From contig NZ_BAOQ01000019.1 of NCBI RefSeq assembly GCF_000344155.1, forward strand, positions 47,353 through 111,352: a stretch of 64,000 nt of DNA, written 5' to 3'. The number at the start of each line of letters is the position of its first letter. Position 1 is the first letter of the stretch. The notes under the pieces are model-generated. The model did not search any database. It saw nothing but the letters and a program-made list of their open reading frames with translations, and had not been told where the DNA came from. Of this stretch, positions 1-9,521 are shown in pieces. A program made the translations under genes and the position numbers. The stretch comes from Gordonia paraffinivorans NBRC 108238 (GTDB lineage: Bacteria > Actinomycetota > Actinomycetes > Mycobacteriales > Mycobacteriaceae).

Positions 1-1083
1 CGCGGAGCCCTGTCCGGAATCCATCCGGCCGACCTGTCCGCCCACGTCCTCGAGGCACTCGTCGAGCGCACCGGGATCGATCCCGCTGTCGTCGACGACG
101 TCGTCTGGGGATGCGTGAGCCAGACCTCCGAGCAGGCCGGCAACATCGCCCGCACGGCGATCCTCGCCGCGGGCTGGCCGGAGTCGGTGCCCGGCACCAC
201 GGTCACGCGGGCGTGCGGGTCGAGCCAGCAGGCGGTGAGCATGGCTGCCGCGGCGGTCATCTCGGGCCAGCAGGACATCGTGATCGCCGGCGGCGTGGAG
301 TCGATGAGCCGGGTGCCGATGGGCAGCGCGGCCCCCAACGGCGAGCATCAGCCGGCGACCGTCCTCGACCGATACGGCGTCGACCGCTTCAGCCAGGGCC
401 TCGGCGCCGAGGAGATCGCCAAGAAGTGGGGCTTCGACCGCACCCGCCTCGACGAGTACTCCCTGCGCTCGCACGAACTCGCGGCAGCGGCCACCGATCG
501 CGGCGCCTTCGACGGCCAGCTTGCCCCGATCCCCGGCGTCCTCGAAGGCGACGAGGGGATCCGGCGTGGCGGCACCCTCGAGACGATGGCCAATCTCAAG
601 CCCGCGTTCGCCGAGGACGGCGTCATCCACGCGGGCAACTCGTCGCAGATCTCCGACGGGTCGGGGGCGCTGCTCATCACGACCTCGGAGATCGCGAGGT
701 CGCACGGGTTGTCGCCCATCGCCCGCATCCACACCGCCGTGGTCGCCGCCGACGACCCGGTGATCATGCTGACCGGCCCGATCCCGTCGACTGCGAAGGC
801 GCTCAAGCGTTCCGGCCTGTCGATCGACGACATCGGCGCCTTCGAGATCAACGAGGCCTTCGCGCCGGTGCCGCTGGCGTGGCAGGCGGAGACCGGCGCC
901 GATCTCGATCGCCTCAATCCGCTCGGCGGCGCGATCGCCGTCGGCCACCCGCTCGGCGGGTCGGGAGCGATCCTCATGACCCGGCTCGTTCATCACATGC
1001 GCGACAACGGGATCCGCTACGGACTGCAGTCGATGTGCGAGGCCGGCGGCATGGCCAACACCACCATCCTCGAACTCGTCTGA
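1..1083 (+). CDS. Thiolase (acetyl-CoA acyltransferase), 5' end cut off by window edge
   Basis: The frame is open from base 1, so the start lies outside the window; about 360 of a usual 385-400 residues are visible. Thiolases split 3-ketoacyl-CoA with free CoA to release acetyl-CoA, or run the reverse condensation, in the cytosol. The nucleophilic cysteine is in TRACGSSQQA (codon 214-216). The NEAFAP segment, the catalytic-histidine segment GHPLGGSG and the C-terminal cysteine of MCEAGG (codon 1036-1038) are all present, so the enzyme looks intact. An SDR gene follows 38 bp downstream on the same strand, giving a thiolase-dehydrogenase pair typical of beta-oxidation. The chain length or substrate cannot be told from sequence. 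Confidence 0.93.
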   Translation, partial: RGALSGIHPADLSAHVLEALVERTGIDPAVVDDVVWGCVSQTSEQAGNIARTAILAAGWPESVPGTTVTRACGSSQQAVSMAAAAVISGQQDIVIAGGVESMSRVPMGSAAPNGEHQPATVLDRYGVDRFSQGLGAEEIAKKWGFDRTRLDEYSLRSHELAAAATDRGAFDGQLAPIPGVLEGDEGIRRGGTLETMANLKPAFAEDGVIHAGNSSQISDGSGALLITTSEIARSHGLSPIARIHTAVVAADDPVIMLTGPIPSTAKALKRSGLSIDDIGAFEINEAFAPVPLAWQAETGADLDRLNPLGGAIAVGHPLGGSGAILMTRLVHHMRDNGIRYGLQSMCEAGGMANTTILELV

Positions 1084-1121
1084 TCCGGATTCCACCCACG
1101 ACCGAAAGGGACGACAACCCG

Positions 1122-1886
1122 ATGGAGCTCAAGGGCAAGTCCGTCGCGATCACCGGCGGCGCGTCCGGTCTCGGCCTCGCCACCGCCGAGCGCGTCGTCG
1201 ACTCCGGCGGCCTGGTCACCCTGATCGACCTGCCGACGTCCGACGGCGCGGCGGTCGCCGAGAAACTCGGCCCGGCGGCGGTGTTCGCCGCGGCCGACAT
1301 CACCGATGCCGAACAGTTCGCCGCGGCACTCGACGTCGCCGACGAGCGCGGCGGCCTGCGCGGTCTGGTGCACTGCGCCGGAGCGGGCCGGCGGATGCGC
1401 ATCCTCGACAAGGACGGCAAGGCCGGCTCGGTGGAGGACTTCGAGTTCGTCATCAACCTCAACCTGGTCGGGTCGTTCCTGGCGCTGTCGCTGGGCGCCG
1501 AGCGCATAGCCCGTCAGGAGCCGATCGACGGCGAGCGGGGCGCGATCGTCATGACCGCCTCGGTCGCCGCCTTCGAGGGGCAGATCGGGCAGATCAACTA
1601 CGCGGCGTCCAAGGCCGGCATCGTCGGCATGACGATCGTGGCCGCGCGCGACCTGGCGAGCAAGCTGATCCGGGTCAACACCATCGCGCCGGGCACCATG
1701 GACACGCCGCTGCTCGCGCGCCTGCGTGAGGACGTGCGCGACTCGCTGGCGGCCAGCATTCCCAACCCGTCGCGGCTGGGACGGCCGGAGGAGTTCGGCC
1801 GGTTGGCCGCCGACATCCTGGAGAACACCTACCTCAACGGGGAGACGATCCGTCTCGACGGCGCGATCCGGATGGCGCCGCGCTGA
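1122..1886 (+). CDS. SDR-family 3-hydroxyacyl-CoA dehydrogenase (HSD10-like)
   Basis: A 254-residue short-chain dehydrogenase. The N-terminal nucleotide-binding motif is TGGASGLG, and the active site shows a serine in MTASVAA followed by YAASK (catalytic Tyr and Lys). The layout, with the central INLNLVGSF segment and MDTPLL after the PG turn, resembles type II 3-hydroxyacyl-CoA dehydrogenase, which oxidises 3-hydroxyacyl-CoA with NAD. The start at 1122 is preceded by GAAAGGG at 1103-1109. It directly follows the thiolase and probably makes that thiolase's 3-ketoacyl-CoA substrate. The family assignment is firm; the substrate is inferred from the neighbour. Confidence 0.88.
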   Translation: MELKGKSVAITGGASGLGLATAERVVDSGGLVTLIDLPTSDGAAVAEKLGPAAVFAAADITDAEQFAAALDVADERGGLRGLVHCAGAGRRMRILDKDGKAGSVEDFEFVINLNLVGSFLALSLGAERIARQEPIDGERGAIVMTASVAAFEGQIGQINYAASKAGIVGMTIVAARDLASKLIRVNTIAPGTMDTPLLARLREDVRDSLAASIPNPSRLGRPEEFGRLAADILENTYLNGETIRLDGAIRMAPR

Positions 1887-1952
1887 CATCGCACGACACG
1901 ATGGCCCAGGGTCGCGCTCGTCGCGACGCCGGGCCGTGTCGTCGCGGGTTGC

Positions 1953-3146
1953 TCAGCGCTGCGCGTTCTTCAGTCCCTGCTTGAACAGGTTGCGCCCGAT
2001 GATCAGTTTCTGGATCTCGCTGGTGCCCTCGTAGAGCCGGAGCAGGCGGACGTCGCGGTAGATCCGCTCCACCGGGACCTCCCGCATGTAGCCGCTGCCG
2101 CCGTGGATCTGGACGGCCAGATCGGCCACCTTGCCGACCATCTCGGTGCAGAACAGTTTCGCCGCCGACGGCGCGGTGCGGCGATCGGTGTTCTCCACCC
2201 AGGCGCGGGCGGCGTCGCGCACCATCGCGCGGCCGGCCATCACCCCGGTCTGCTGCTCGGCGAGCATCGCCTGGACCAGCTGGAACTCGCCGATCGGTCG
2301 TCCGCCCTGGGTGGCGGTGGCCGCCCACGCCACGGACTCGTCGAGCGCACGCTGGGCGGTGCCGACCGACAGCGCGGCGATGTGCACGCGGCCGCGGGCC
2401 AGCGACAGCATGGCCGCCTGGTAACCGACATCCTCGCTGCCGCCGACGAGTGCCGAATCCGGTACGCGCACACCGTCGAAGTGGACGTCGGCGGTCCAGG
2501 CGCCCTCCTGGCCCATCTTGCGGTCCTTGGCGCCGACGGTGAGGCCGGGGGAGTCCGCCGGCACCAGGAACACCGCGATGCCGGTGCCGCTCTCGTCGGC
2601 CGGGCGGGTCCGGGCGAACACTACGAACAGGTTCGCCAGCGGGGCGTTGGTGATGAACCGCTTCTCTCCGGTGATGACCCAGTCGTCACCGTCGCGCACG
2701 GCCCTGGTGCGCAGGCCTGCGGGGTCGGAGCCCGCGCCGGGCTCGGTCAACGCGAACGACGCGACCACCTCGCCGGAAGCGATCTCCTCCAGCCAGCGCG
2801 ACTTCTGCTCGTCGGTCCCGAAGTTCACCAGCACCTGACCGGCGATGCCGTTGTTGGTGCCGAACATCGAGCGCAACGCGAGCGAGGTGTAGCCGAGTTC
2901 CATCGCCAGCTCGACGTCCTGCGCGAGGTCCAGGCCGAGGCCGCCCCACTCCTGCGGGATCGCGTAGCCGAAAAGCCCCATGTCCTTGGCGGTCTGGCGG
3001 ATGTCGTCGGGAATCGCGTCGGTGTCGAGGATCTCCTGCTCGCGCGGCACGACGACGCCTCGGACGAATTCGCGGGTCGCCGACAGGATGTCGGCGAAGT
3101 CCTCGTCGCTCACCTGGGAGCCGGCTCGCTGGTTCACTCCGGTCAT
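1953..3146 (-). CDS. Acyl-CoA dehydrogenase
   Basis: A 397-residue flavoprotein of the acyl-CoA dehydrogenase family, the usual length, which introduces the alpha-beta double bond into acyl-CoA with FAD and electron-transfer flavoprotein. Family hallmarks are the FAD/substrate segment SFALTEPGAGSDPAGL, the ITGEKRFITN strand, the C-terminal QIHGGSGYMREVPVERIYRD block, and LYEGTSEIQ, whose Glu is the likely catalytic base. The start at 3146 (MTGVNQ) is the first one consistent with family length; the open frame continues upstream without similarity. It converges on the SDR gene 1122-1886 and is divergent from the next SDR. Confidence 0.92.
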   Translation of the reverse strand: MTGVNQRAGSQVSDEDFADILSATREFVRGVVVPREQEILDTDAIPDDIRQTAKDMGLFGYAIPQEWGGLGLDLAQDVELAMELGYTSLALRSMFGTNNGIAGQVLVNFGTDEQKSRWLEEIASGEVVASFALTEPGAGSDPAGLRTRAVRDGDDWVITGEKRFITNAPLANLFVVFARTRPADESGTGIAVFLVPADSPGLTVGAKDRKMGQEGAWTADVHFDGVRVPDSALVGGSEDVGYQAAMLSLARGRVHIAALSVGTAQRALDESVAWAATATQGGRPIGEFQLVQAMLAEQQTGVMAGRAMVRDAARAWVENTDRRTAPSAAKLFCTEMVGKVADLAVQIHGGSGYMREVPVERIYRDVRLLRLYEGTSEIQKLIIGRNLFKQGLKNAQR

Positions 3147-3381
3147 GGTGTCCCACTCTTCCCGTGGGCCGGTGGGCGGTCCAATACGAAAGCGGGATCG
3201 CTCCGATAGCCGTTGCGTATGAGACGGCAGGCCCGAGATGCGGCCGGAGCGGGCTAGATTACAGACATCGCCGCGGGCGCACCCGCCGAGCGACGGCGTG
3301 CCGGTCCGCGAGGCGACACCGAGCGAGACGCCACCGAGAGCGCCACGTCCACCGCGTGAAGTCCACCGAAAGGACCCGAAG

Positions 3382-4140
3382 ATGTCTTCCACCGCCGCGC
3401 AGCCGCTGCTCGATGGACGCACCGCCGTCGTGACCGGCGGCGCGCAGGGCATCGGACTCGAGATCGCCCGCGCCTTCGTCGACGCGGGCGCCCGGGTGGT
3501 CCTGGGCGACCTCGACCTCGACGCCGCGCAGGCGGCCGCCGACGGGCTCGGCGGGCGCGAGGTCGCCCGCGCGGTCAGGTGCGACGTCGTGAAGGCCGAC
3601 GAGGTCGACGCGCTTCTCGCCGAGGCGGTGGAGGGATTCGGCTCCCTGGACGTGATGGTCAACAATGCCGGCATCACCCGTGACGCCACCATGCGGAAGA
3701 TGACCGAGGAGGATTTCGACCTGGTCATCGCCGTCCACCTGAAGGGCACCTGGAACGGCACCCGCAAGGCCGCGGCGATCATGCGCGAGGCCAAGCGCGG
3801 GGCGATCGTCAACATCTCGTCGCTGTCGGGCAAGGTCGGCATGGTGGGCCAGACCAACTACTCGGCCGCCAAGGCCGGCATCGTCGGCATGACCAAGGCC
3901 GCGGCCAAGGAGATGGCACACCACGGGGTGCGCGTGAACGCCATCCAGCCCGGCCTCATCCGCTCGGCGATGACCGAGGCCATGCCGCAGAAGGCCTGGG
4001 ACCAGAAGATGTCGGAGATCCCGATGCAGCGTGCGGGCGAACCCGCCGAGGTGGCGAGCGTCGCGCTGTTCCTGGCCTCGGACATGTCCTCGTACATGAC
4101 CGGCACGGTCCTCGAGGTCACGGGCGGCCGCTTCATGTGA
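3382..4140 (+). CDS. SDR-family 3-oxoacyl reductase (FabG-like)
   Basis: A 252-residue short-chain dehydrogenase with TGGAQGIG for the dinucleotide, [14 protein letters not shown], the active-site serine in NISSLSG and YSAAK. This pattern is typical of FabG-type 3-oxoacyl-(ACP/CoA) reductases and 3-hydroxyacyl-CoA dehydrogenases. The start at 3382 follows GAAAGGA at 3368-3374. A thiolase gene lies 50 bp downstream on the same strand, so this pair repeats the thiolase plus SDR arrangement seen at 1-1886 in the opposite gene order. It probably interconverts 3-hydroxyacyl-CoA and 3-ketoacyl-CoA in the same catabolic route. Confidence 0.88.
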   Translation: MSSTAAQPLLDGRTAVVTGGAQGIGLEIARAFVDAGARVVLGDLDLDAAQAAADGLGGREVARAVRCDVVKADEVDALLAEAVEGFGSLDVMVNNAGITRDATMRKMTEEDFDLVIAVHLKGTWNGTRKAAAIMREAKRGAIVNISSLSGKVGMVGQTNYSAAKAGIVGMTKAAAKEMAHHGVRVNAIQPGLIRSAMTEAMPQKAWDQKMSEIPMQRAGEPAEVASVALFLASDMSSYMTGTVLEVTGGRFM

Positions 4141-4190
4141 ACGGCGATCCCAGCCGTCCCATCCGAACAGTCTCTTCCGAAAGGTCAACC

Positions 4191-5414
<1,224 letters not shown>

Positions 5415-5420
5415 CAGACT

Positions 5421-5460
5421 CACCGGGTCCCATCGGCCGACGAGCCGGTGGGGCCCGGTG
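5421..5460. terminator. Bidirectional terminator hairpin between thiolase and LysR
   Basis: Two 12-nt arms, 5421-5432 and 5449-5460, pair in 11 of 12 positions with one G-T wobble, around a 16-nt loop. The hairpin starts 7 nt after the thiolase stop and lies between convergent genes, so it can serve both. No U-tract follows, which is usual in this phylum. Confidence 0.6.
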
Positions 5461-5501
5461 TTCCAGTCCTCCGTACGCGGCGTCGGCGCCGTCCGGGTGC
5501 G

Positions 5502-6386
5502 CTAGTCGGCGGTTGGTCTCGCCTGTCCGCGAATGACTTCCACGAACGCCTGACCTGCCCGGGACAGCGATGCCGGGTCGAAGGCGATCGCGAACGGTCG
5601 GACGAATCTAGGCTCGGTTTCCCGGACCACGACCCGGTCGGCGACCGCCTCGGCCATCGACCGGTCGACCAGGGTGCCCCCGATCCCGGCCTGCACCATG
5701 GGAAGTCGCTCCTCGCGGTGCTCGGAGAGCACGGCGAGGGGCGGGCGTCGGCCGCCCACGCGCATGGCCTCCTCGAGTTCGTCGCCGACGGAATGGCCGC
5801 GCGGCACGAACACCATGGGGACGTCGGGCAGGTCGCCCAGCGGGATGGGGCCGTCGGGCACCTCGGTGTCCTCGGGATAGACCAGCACGTACTCCTTCTC
5901 GCCGAGCACGACGACCTCGAGTCCGTCGCCGGCGATGGGCAGGTGGGCGACCGCGAACTCGCAGTTGCCGTCTTCGATGGTCTGCGCGGCACGCGTCTCG
6001 TCGCGCAGTTCGCCGAGACGCACCGTCACGCGCGGGTAGAGTGCCCGGAACCGCGCGATGAGGTCCACCACCTCGCCGACGGCGGTCGCGGGGGAGGCGA
6101 CCAGCTCCAGGTGGCCGGTGAGTTCGTCCTCGTGCGCGGCGAGCAGGTCGGTGACCGCGTCGACGTCGCGGAGGATCTGCCGGGCCGGGCCGACCATCGT
6201 CCGGCCCGCGGCCGACAGCACCATCCCGCGTCCGATCCGGTGGAACAGCTGCACGCCGAGTTCGCGCTCGAGCGCTCGCAGCGCCTGGGAGACGGTCGGC
6301 TGAGCGACTCCGAGAGCCGTTGCCGCACCGCCGATTCCCTGGTTCTCGACGACGGCGAGGAAGTACTCGACCTGACGTAGTTCCAC
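5502..6386 (-). CDS. LysR-family transcriptional regulator
   Basis: A 294-residue LysR-type regulator of normal length. Residues 1-60 form the winged helix-turn-helix (VEYFLAVVENQGIGGAATAL, then AQPTVSQALRALERELG, the recognition helix). The rest is a periplasmic-binding-like effector domain. It lies 6 bp downstream of a second LysR gene in the same direction, so both are probably on one transcript. Targets are unknown. LysR proteins usually control divergent or adjacent genes, and the nearest candidates are the thiolase/SDR genes and the enoyl-CoA hydratase. Confidence 0.9.
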   Translation of the reverse strand: MELRQVEYFLAVVENQGIGGAATALGVAQPTVSQALRALERELGVQLFHRIGRGMVLSAAGRTMVGPARQILRDVDAVTDLLAAHEDELTGHLELVASPATAVGEVVDLIARFRALYPRVTVRLGELRDETRAAQTIEDGNCEFAVAHLPIAGDGLEVVVLGEKEYVLVYPEDTEVPDGPIPLGDLPDVPMVFVPRGHSVGDELEEAMRVGGRRPPLAVLSEHREERLPMVQAGIGGTLVDRSMAEAVADRVVVRETEPRFVRPFAIAFDPASLSRAGQAFVEVIRGQARPTAD

Positions 6387-6392
6387 GATCCC

Positions 6393-7301
6393 CTACCAAT
6401 CCCGGTGTTCCGGTGCGGAGTCGATCCCGGCGTGCGCTCGTGCCGCGGCGATGAAGGCCACCGCCGCCGGCGAGGGCAGACCCGACCGCAGCACGAGATC
6501 CCACGGCCGGCGCAACGGGGGATCGAGGGTCAGATGCCGGGCCCCCGCGAGTTGCGTCGAGGCCACCGTGCGCGGGAGAACCGTTGCCGCGGTGCCGTGT
6601 TCGACGAGGCTCCAGACCGCGGCCGGCATCGCGCAGTCGACGACGACGTTGCGGGCCTCGTCGTCGACGAGATCGGCGAACAGGGCGGCGGTGTTCTGGT
6701 CGCTGTGGTCGATGACGAGTGGGACCGAACGAATGGCGTTGCGCGGCACGGTGTCCGGGAGATCGCGCACCAGGTCGCGAGCGGCGGCGACGACGAGCTC
6801 CTGCTCGGTGATCGGTATCGCGGTGAAGGTAGCGTGCTCCGCGGAGGAATCCATGACGCCGATCTCGGCGTCGCCGGCGCGCAGGGCCGAGAGGACCCCG
6901 GCGGGTCCGTCGGCGGCCAGGACGCGCACGGCGAGACGCGGAAACCGCTCGCGGAAGAGGCGGACGACGTCGACGAGCGGATCGATGCTGAAGGCGGAGT
7001 AGGTGACCACGTCGACCCGGCCCGCCTTCAGCTCCCGCACCGCGTCGACCTTCTGCTTGGCGCGGTCGACGTCGGCGAGGATGCGCCGGGCGGCATCGTC
7101 GAACCTGCGTCCGGCCTCGGTGAGTTCGAGACGACGCCCGGCGCGATCGAACAGGGTGACACCCAGCCGCTTCTCCAGGGTGCGGATGGCCTGGGACAGC
7201 GACGGCTGGGAGATGTAGAGCGACTGTGCGGCCTTCGTGATCCCACCATGGTCGACGACCGCGACGAAGTAGGTCACCAGGTGCAGGTCCACACCGGTCA
7301 C
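6393..7301 (-). CDS. LysR-family transcriptional regulator (upstream of a tandem pair)
   Basis: A 302-residue LysR-type regulator. The N-terminal helix-turn-helix is visible in VDHGGITKAAQSLYISQPSL followed by SQAIRTLEKRLG, then LFDRAGRRLELTEAG, the standard wing. The C-terminal two-thirds is the effector-binding domain. It is transcribed with the LysR gene 5502-6386 (6-bp gap). Two regulators of the same family back to back could come from an old duplication, but their effector domains look well diverged. The effector is unknown. Confidence 0.9.
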   Translation of the reverse strand: MTGVDLHLVTYFVAVVDHGGITKAAQSLYISQPSLSQAIRTLEKRLGVTLFDRAGRRLELTEAGRRFDDAARRILADVDRAKQKVDAVRELKAGRVDVVTYSAFSIDPLVDVVRLFRERFPRLAVRVLAADGPAGVLSALRAGDAEIGVMDSSAEHATFTAIPITEQELVVAAARDLVRDLPDTVPRNAIRSVPLVIDHSDQNTAALFADLVDDEARNVVVDCAMPAAVWSLVEHGTAATVLPRTVASTQLAGARHLTLDPPLRRPWDLVLRSGLPSPAAVAFIAAARAHAGIDSAPEHRDW

Positions 7302-7332
7302 TCTAGTGAGTCACCCACACGGGGAGGAGCGA

Positions 7333-7361
7333 CCCCGCCGCCGGCCTGTCGGGCGGCGGGG
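7333..7361 (-). terminator. Terminator hairpin after enoyl-CoA hydratase
   Basis: Ten-bp perfect GC-only arms, 7333-7342 and 7352-7361, with a 9-nt loop, starting 11 nt past the stop codon of the hydratase gene on the minus strand. It probably separates that gene from the LysR pair transcribed in the same direction. Confidence 0.5.
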
Positions 7362-7371
7362 GCGGTGTTGC

Positions 7372-8133
7372 TCAGCGGCCCTTCCACTGGGGCGCGCGCT
7401 TCTCGGCGAAGGCGCGGGCGCCTTCCTGCGCGTCTTCCGAGGCGAAGACCGGTGTCAGGTACTCCCACTGCTTCTTGATGAGGTCCTTGTCGGTGTAGTT
7501 GATCGCCATCGACGTCACCTGCTTGGTGGCCTTGACCGCGAGCGGGCCGTTGGCGGCGATGGTGGCCGCGAGCTCGCGGGCGCCGTCGAGGGCCTTGCCC
7601 GGCTCGGTGACCCGGTTGACCAGTCCGAACTGGTGTGCGCGCTCGGCGGTCAGCGGATCGCCGGTGAGGGCGAGTTCCATCGCGAGCTGGTAGGGGAGGA
7701 TCTTCGGCAGGCGCAGCAGGCCTCCGGCCGCGGCGGCCAGGCCGCGCTTGACCTCCGGGATGCCGAACTTCGAGTTCTCGGCCGCCACGACGAGGTCGGC
7801 GGACAGCGCGAGCTCGCAGCCGCCGGCGAGCGCCCAGCCCTCGACCGCGGCGATCAGCGGCTTGCTCGGCGGGGCCTCGGTGAGACCGCCGAATCCGCGG
7901 TCGGGCAGCGACACCTGCTCGCCGCGTGCGAAGGCCTTGAGATCCATGCCGGCGCAGAAGGTGCCGCCCGCCCCGGTGAGGATGCCGATCGTCAGGTCGT
8001 CGCGGCTCTCGAGTTCGTCGATCGCCGCGGCGATGCCCTCGGACACCTCCAGGTTGACCGCGTTCTTGGCCTCGGGGCGGTTGATGGTGATGACGGCGAC
8101 GCCGTCGGCGAACTCGGTGAGCACAGCGCTCAT
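7372..8133 (-). CDS. Enoyl-CoA hydratase/isomerase (crotonase family)
   Basis: A 253-residue crotonase-fold protein, the usual length. It hydrates trans-2-enoyl-CoA, or carries out a related crotonase reaction. The oxyanion-hole segments GAGGTFCAGMDLKAF and EGWALAGGCELALSADLVVA are both present. In the second segment, the alignment suggests the first hydratase glutamate region reads PEVKRGLAAAAGG, so only part of the classic Glu pair is clear. The gene is preceded by AGGAGAG at 8140-8146. The metallo-hydrolase gene lies 87 bp upstream on the same strand and may share its transcript. Confidence 0.88.
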   Translation of the reverse strand: MSAVLTEFADGVAVITINRPEAKNAVNLEVSEGIAAAIDELESRDDLTIGILTGAGGTFCAGMDLKAFARGEQVSLPDRGFGGLTEAPPSKPLIAAVEGWALAGGCELALSADLVVAAENSKFGIPEVKRGLAAAAGGLLRLPKILPYQLAMELALTGDPLTAERAHQFGLVNRVTEPGKALDGARELAATIAANGPLAVKATKQVTSMAINYTDKDLIKKQWEYLTPVFASEDAQEGARAFAEKRAPQWKGR

Positions 8134-8220
8134 GGATCACTCTCCTGTTGTTGCGGGTTGTTTGTTGCGGGGTCGTCGATCCGCAGATCACCGCGGACCG
8201 TCGGCGAATGGTCTCGCGGG

Positions 8221-9348
8221 TCAGGTCGAAAGGGCAGGACCGCCTGCGGCCGGGCGTTCGGCGGCACGGTGTTCGGGCACCGGGGCCGGATACCAGCGCC
8301 CCGGCTCGGTCGCCTCGTCGGACAGGCGGCCGGGTTCGGTCGCGGTGAGGACGCCGCGCTCGCGGAGCACCAGGAGATGAGCGTCGGTCTCGCGCAGGGC
8401 GAGACGCTTCATGGTGAGGTTCAGGTCGGCGAACGGGCGCGACCAGGTGACGGCCTGGGTGATCTCCCACGCCGTCGACCCGGGCCGGGCGACGACGGCC
8501 TCGGTGATCTCGGCGAACCGATCCTCATGGTGGGCGAGCATGCCCGTCACGCGTGCGCCGAGTCCGCGAAACCGATACTCGTGCGACGGCAGGGCCTCGT
8601 GGTCGCGCATCTTCTCGGTGTTCGCCAGCGAGATCAGGTAGTCGGCGAGCGGAGAGTCGTTCTGCATCGGATTGGTGCCCACGTTCGGGCTGATGCGCGG
8701 CAGGAGGTGGTCGCCGGTGAAGATCACGCCCGCGTCGTCGTCGACGAAGCACAGATGACCAGGCGTGTGGCCGGGTGTCCAGATCGCGCGCAGGTTCCAG
8801 CCGTCGACCTCCAGCGGGGCGTCGCCGGTCAGTTCGCGGTCGATGGTGCGACCGTCCGGCAGCCGCACGAAGTCGATGAAGCCGAGGTCGGCGACGTCGG
8901 GCGGGGCTCCGAGGTCGCGGAGTTCGGCACGCGCCGCGTCGAGCTGCCGCTCGATCTCGTCGTCGGAGTGGTACCGCAGATGGCGGGCGTCGTCGCGGTG
9001 CATCCACAGCTCGGCGTCGGTGTGCTCCAGAAGGCGCGGGACGAGCCCGAAGTGGTCGGGGTGCAGGTGGGTGACGGCGACGGTGTGTACGTCGGTGATG
9101 TCGTGGTCGGTGCCGCGGATGCCCGCGACGAGGGCATCCCACGACTCGTCCGACGGCCAGCCGACGTCGATGAGCGCGAGACCGCCGTCGGGCGTCGCGA
9201 GCGCATAGACGAGGACGTAGCGCAGCGGATTGGGGCCCATCGGGACCGGGATGGACCACAGGCCGGGCCGGACCTCCTCCACCGGCGGGAGGACCTTGTC
9301 GGCCCAGGCCTGCTGCTGACGTCGACCGGTCACCTCGATCGCGGTCAT
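8221..9348 (-). CDS. Metallo-beta-lactamase-fold hydrolase with C-terminal winged helix
   Basis: A 375-residue MBL-fold hydrolase. Zinc ligands are visible in VTHLHPDHFG (HxHxDH), GHTPGHLCF (His) and FTGDHLLP (Asp). The region after about residue 270 (MKRLALRETDAHLLVLRERG) resembles the winged-helix tail of LACTB2/glyoxalase II-like members. Such proteins cleave thioesters, lactones or phosphodiesters; the substrate here is unknown, though a thioester would suit the downstream enoyl-CoA hydratase. The ATG at 9348 has a perfect AGGAGG at 9352-9357 on the minus strand. Two palindromes at 9387-9419 lie upstream. Confidence 0.85.
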   Translation of the reverse strand: MTAIEVTGRRQQQAWADKVLPPVEEVRPGLWSIPVPMGPNPLRYVLVYALATPDGGLALIDVGWPSDESWDALVAGIRGTDHDITDVHTVAVTHLHPDHFGLVPRLLEHTDAELWMHRDDARHLRYHSDDEIERQLDAARAELRDLGAPPDVADLGFIDFVRLPDGRTIDRELTGDAPLEVDGWNLRAIWTPGHTPGHLCFVDDDAGVIFTGDHLLPRISPNVGTNPMQNDSPLADYLISLANTEKMRDHEALPSHEYRFRGLGARVTGMLAHHEDRFAEITEAVVARPGSTAWEITQAVTWSRPFADLNLTMKRLALRETDAHLLVLRERGVLTATEPGRLSDEATEPGRWYPAPVPEHRAAERPAAGGPALST

Positions 9349-9386
9349 CAGACCTCCTGCGTCCGGCGCGGCACGCGCCCCTCATG

Positions 9387-9419
9387 TGTTGCGCAACAAC
9401 TCATCCGACCACGGATGAG
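9387..9419. promoter_or_regulatory. Two adjacent palindromes upstream of MBL hydrolase (candidate operators)
   Basis: TGTTGCGCAACA at 9387-9398 is a perfect 12-bp palindrome. Immediately beside it, CTCATCCG and CGGATGAG at 9400-9419 form an inverted repeat with a 4-nt spacer. Both sit 38-71 bp upstream of the MBL gene start, where a minus-strand promoter would lie. They look like regulator sites, but the protein is unknown; the second could instead be a small hairpin. Confidence 0.4.
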
Positions 9420-9521
9420 GCGGCGCGCTCAATGGGGCCGCGGCTCAGGGGCCGTGAGGGACAACCTATGGATCGCCAGGTTGCGGGCCGGATCTGCCGG
9501 CCGGGGAGAACCGGAGGTTCT

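Noticed and set aside
1953..3857. N-terminal extension of the acyl-CoA dehydrogenase frame to 634 codons
   Set aside because: The added part overlaps the SDR gene in antisense and has shadow composition. The family start is at 3146.
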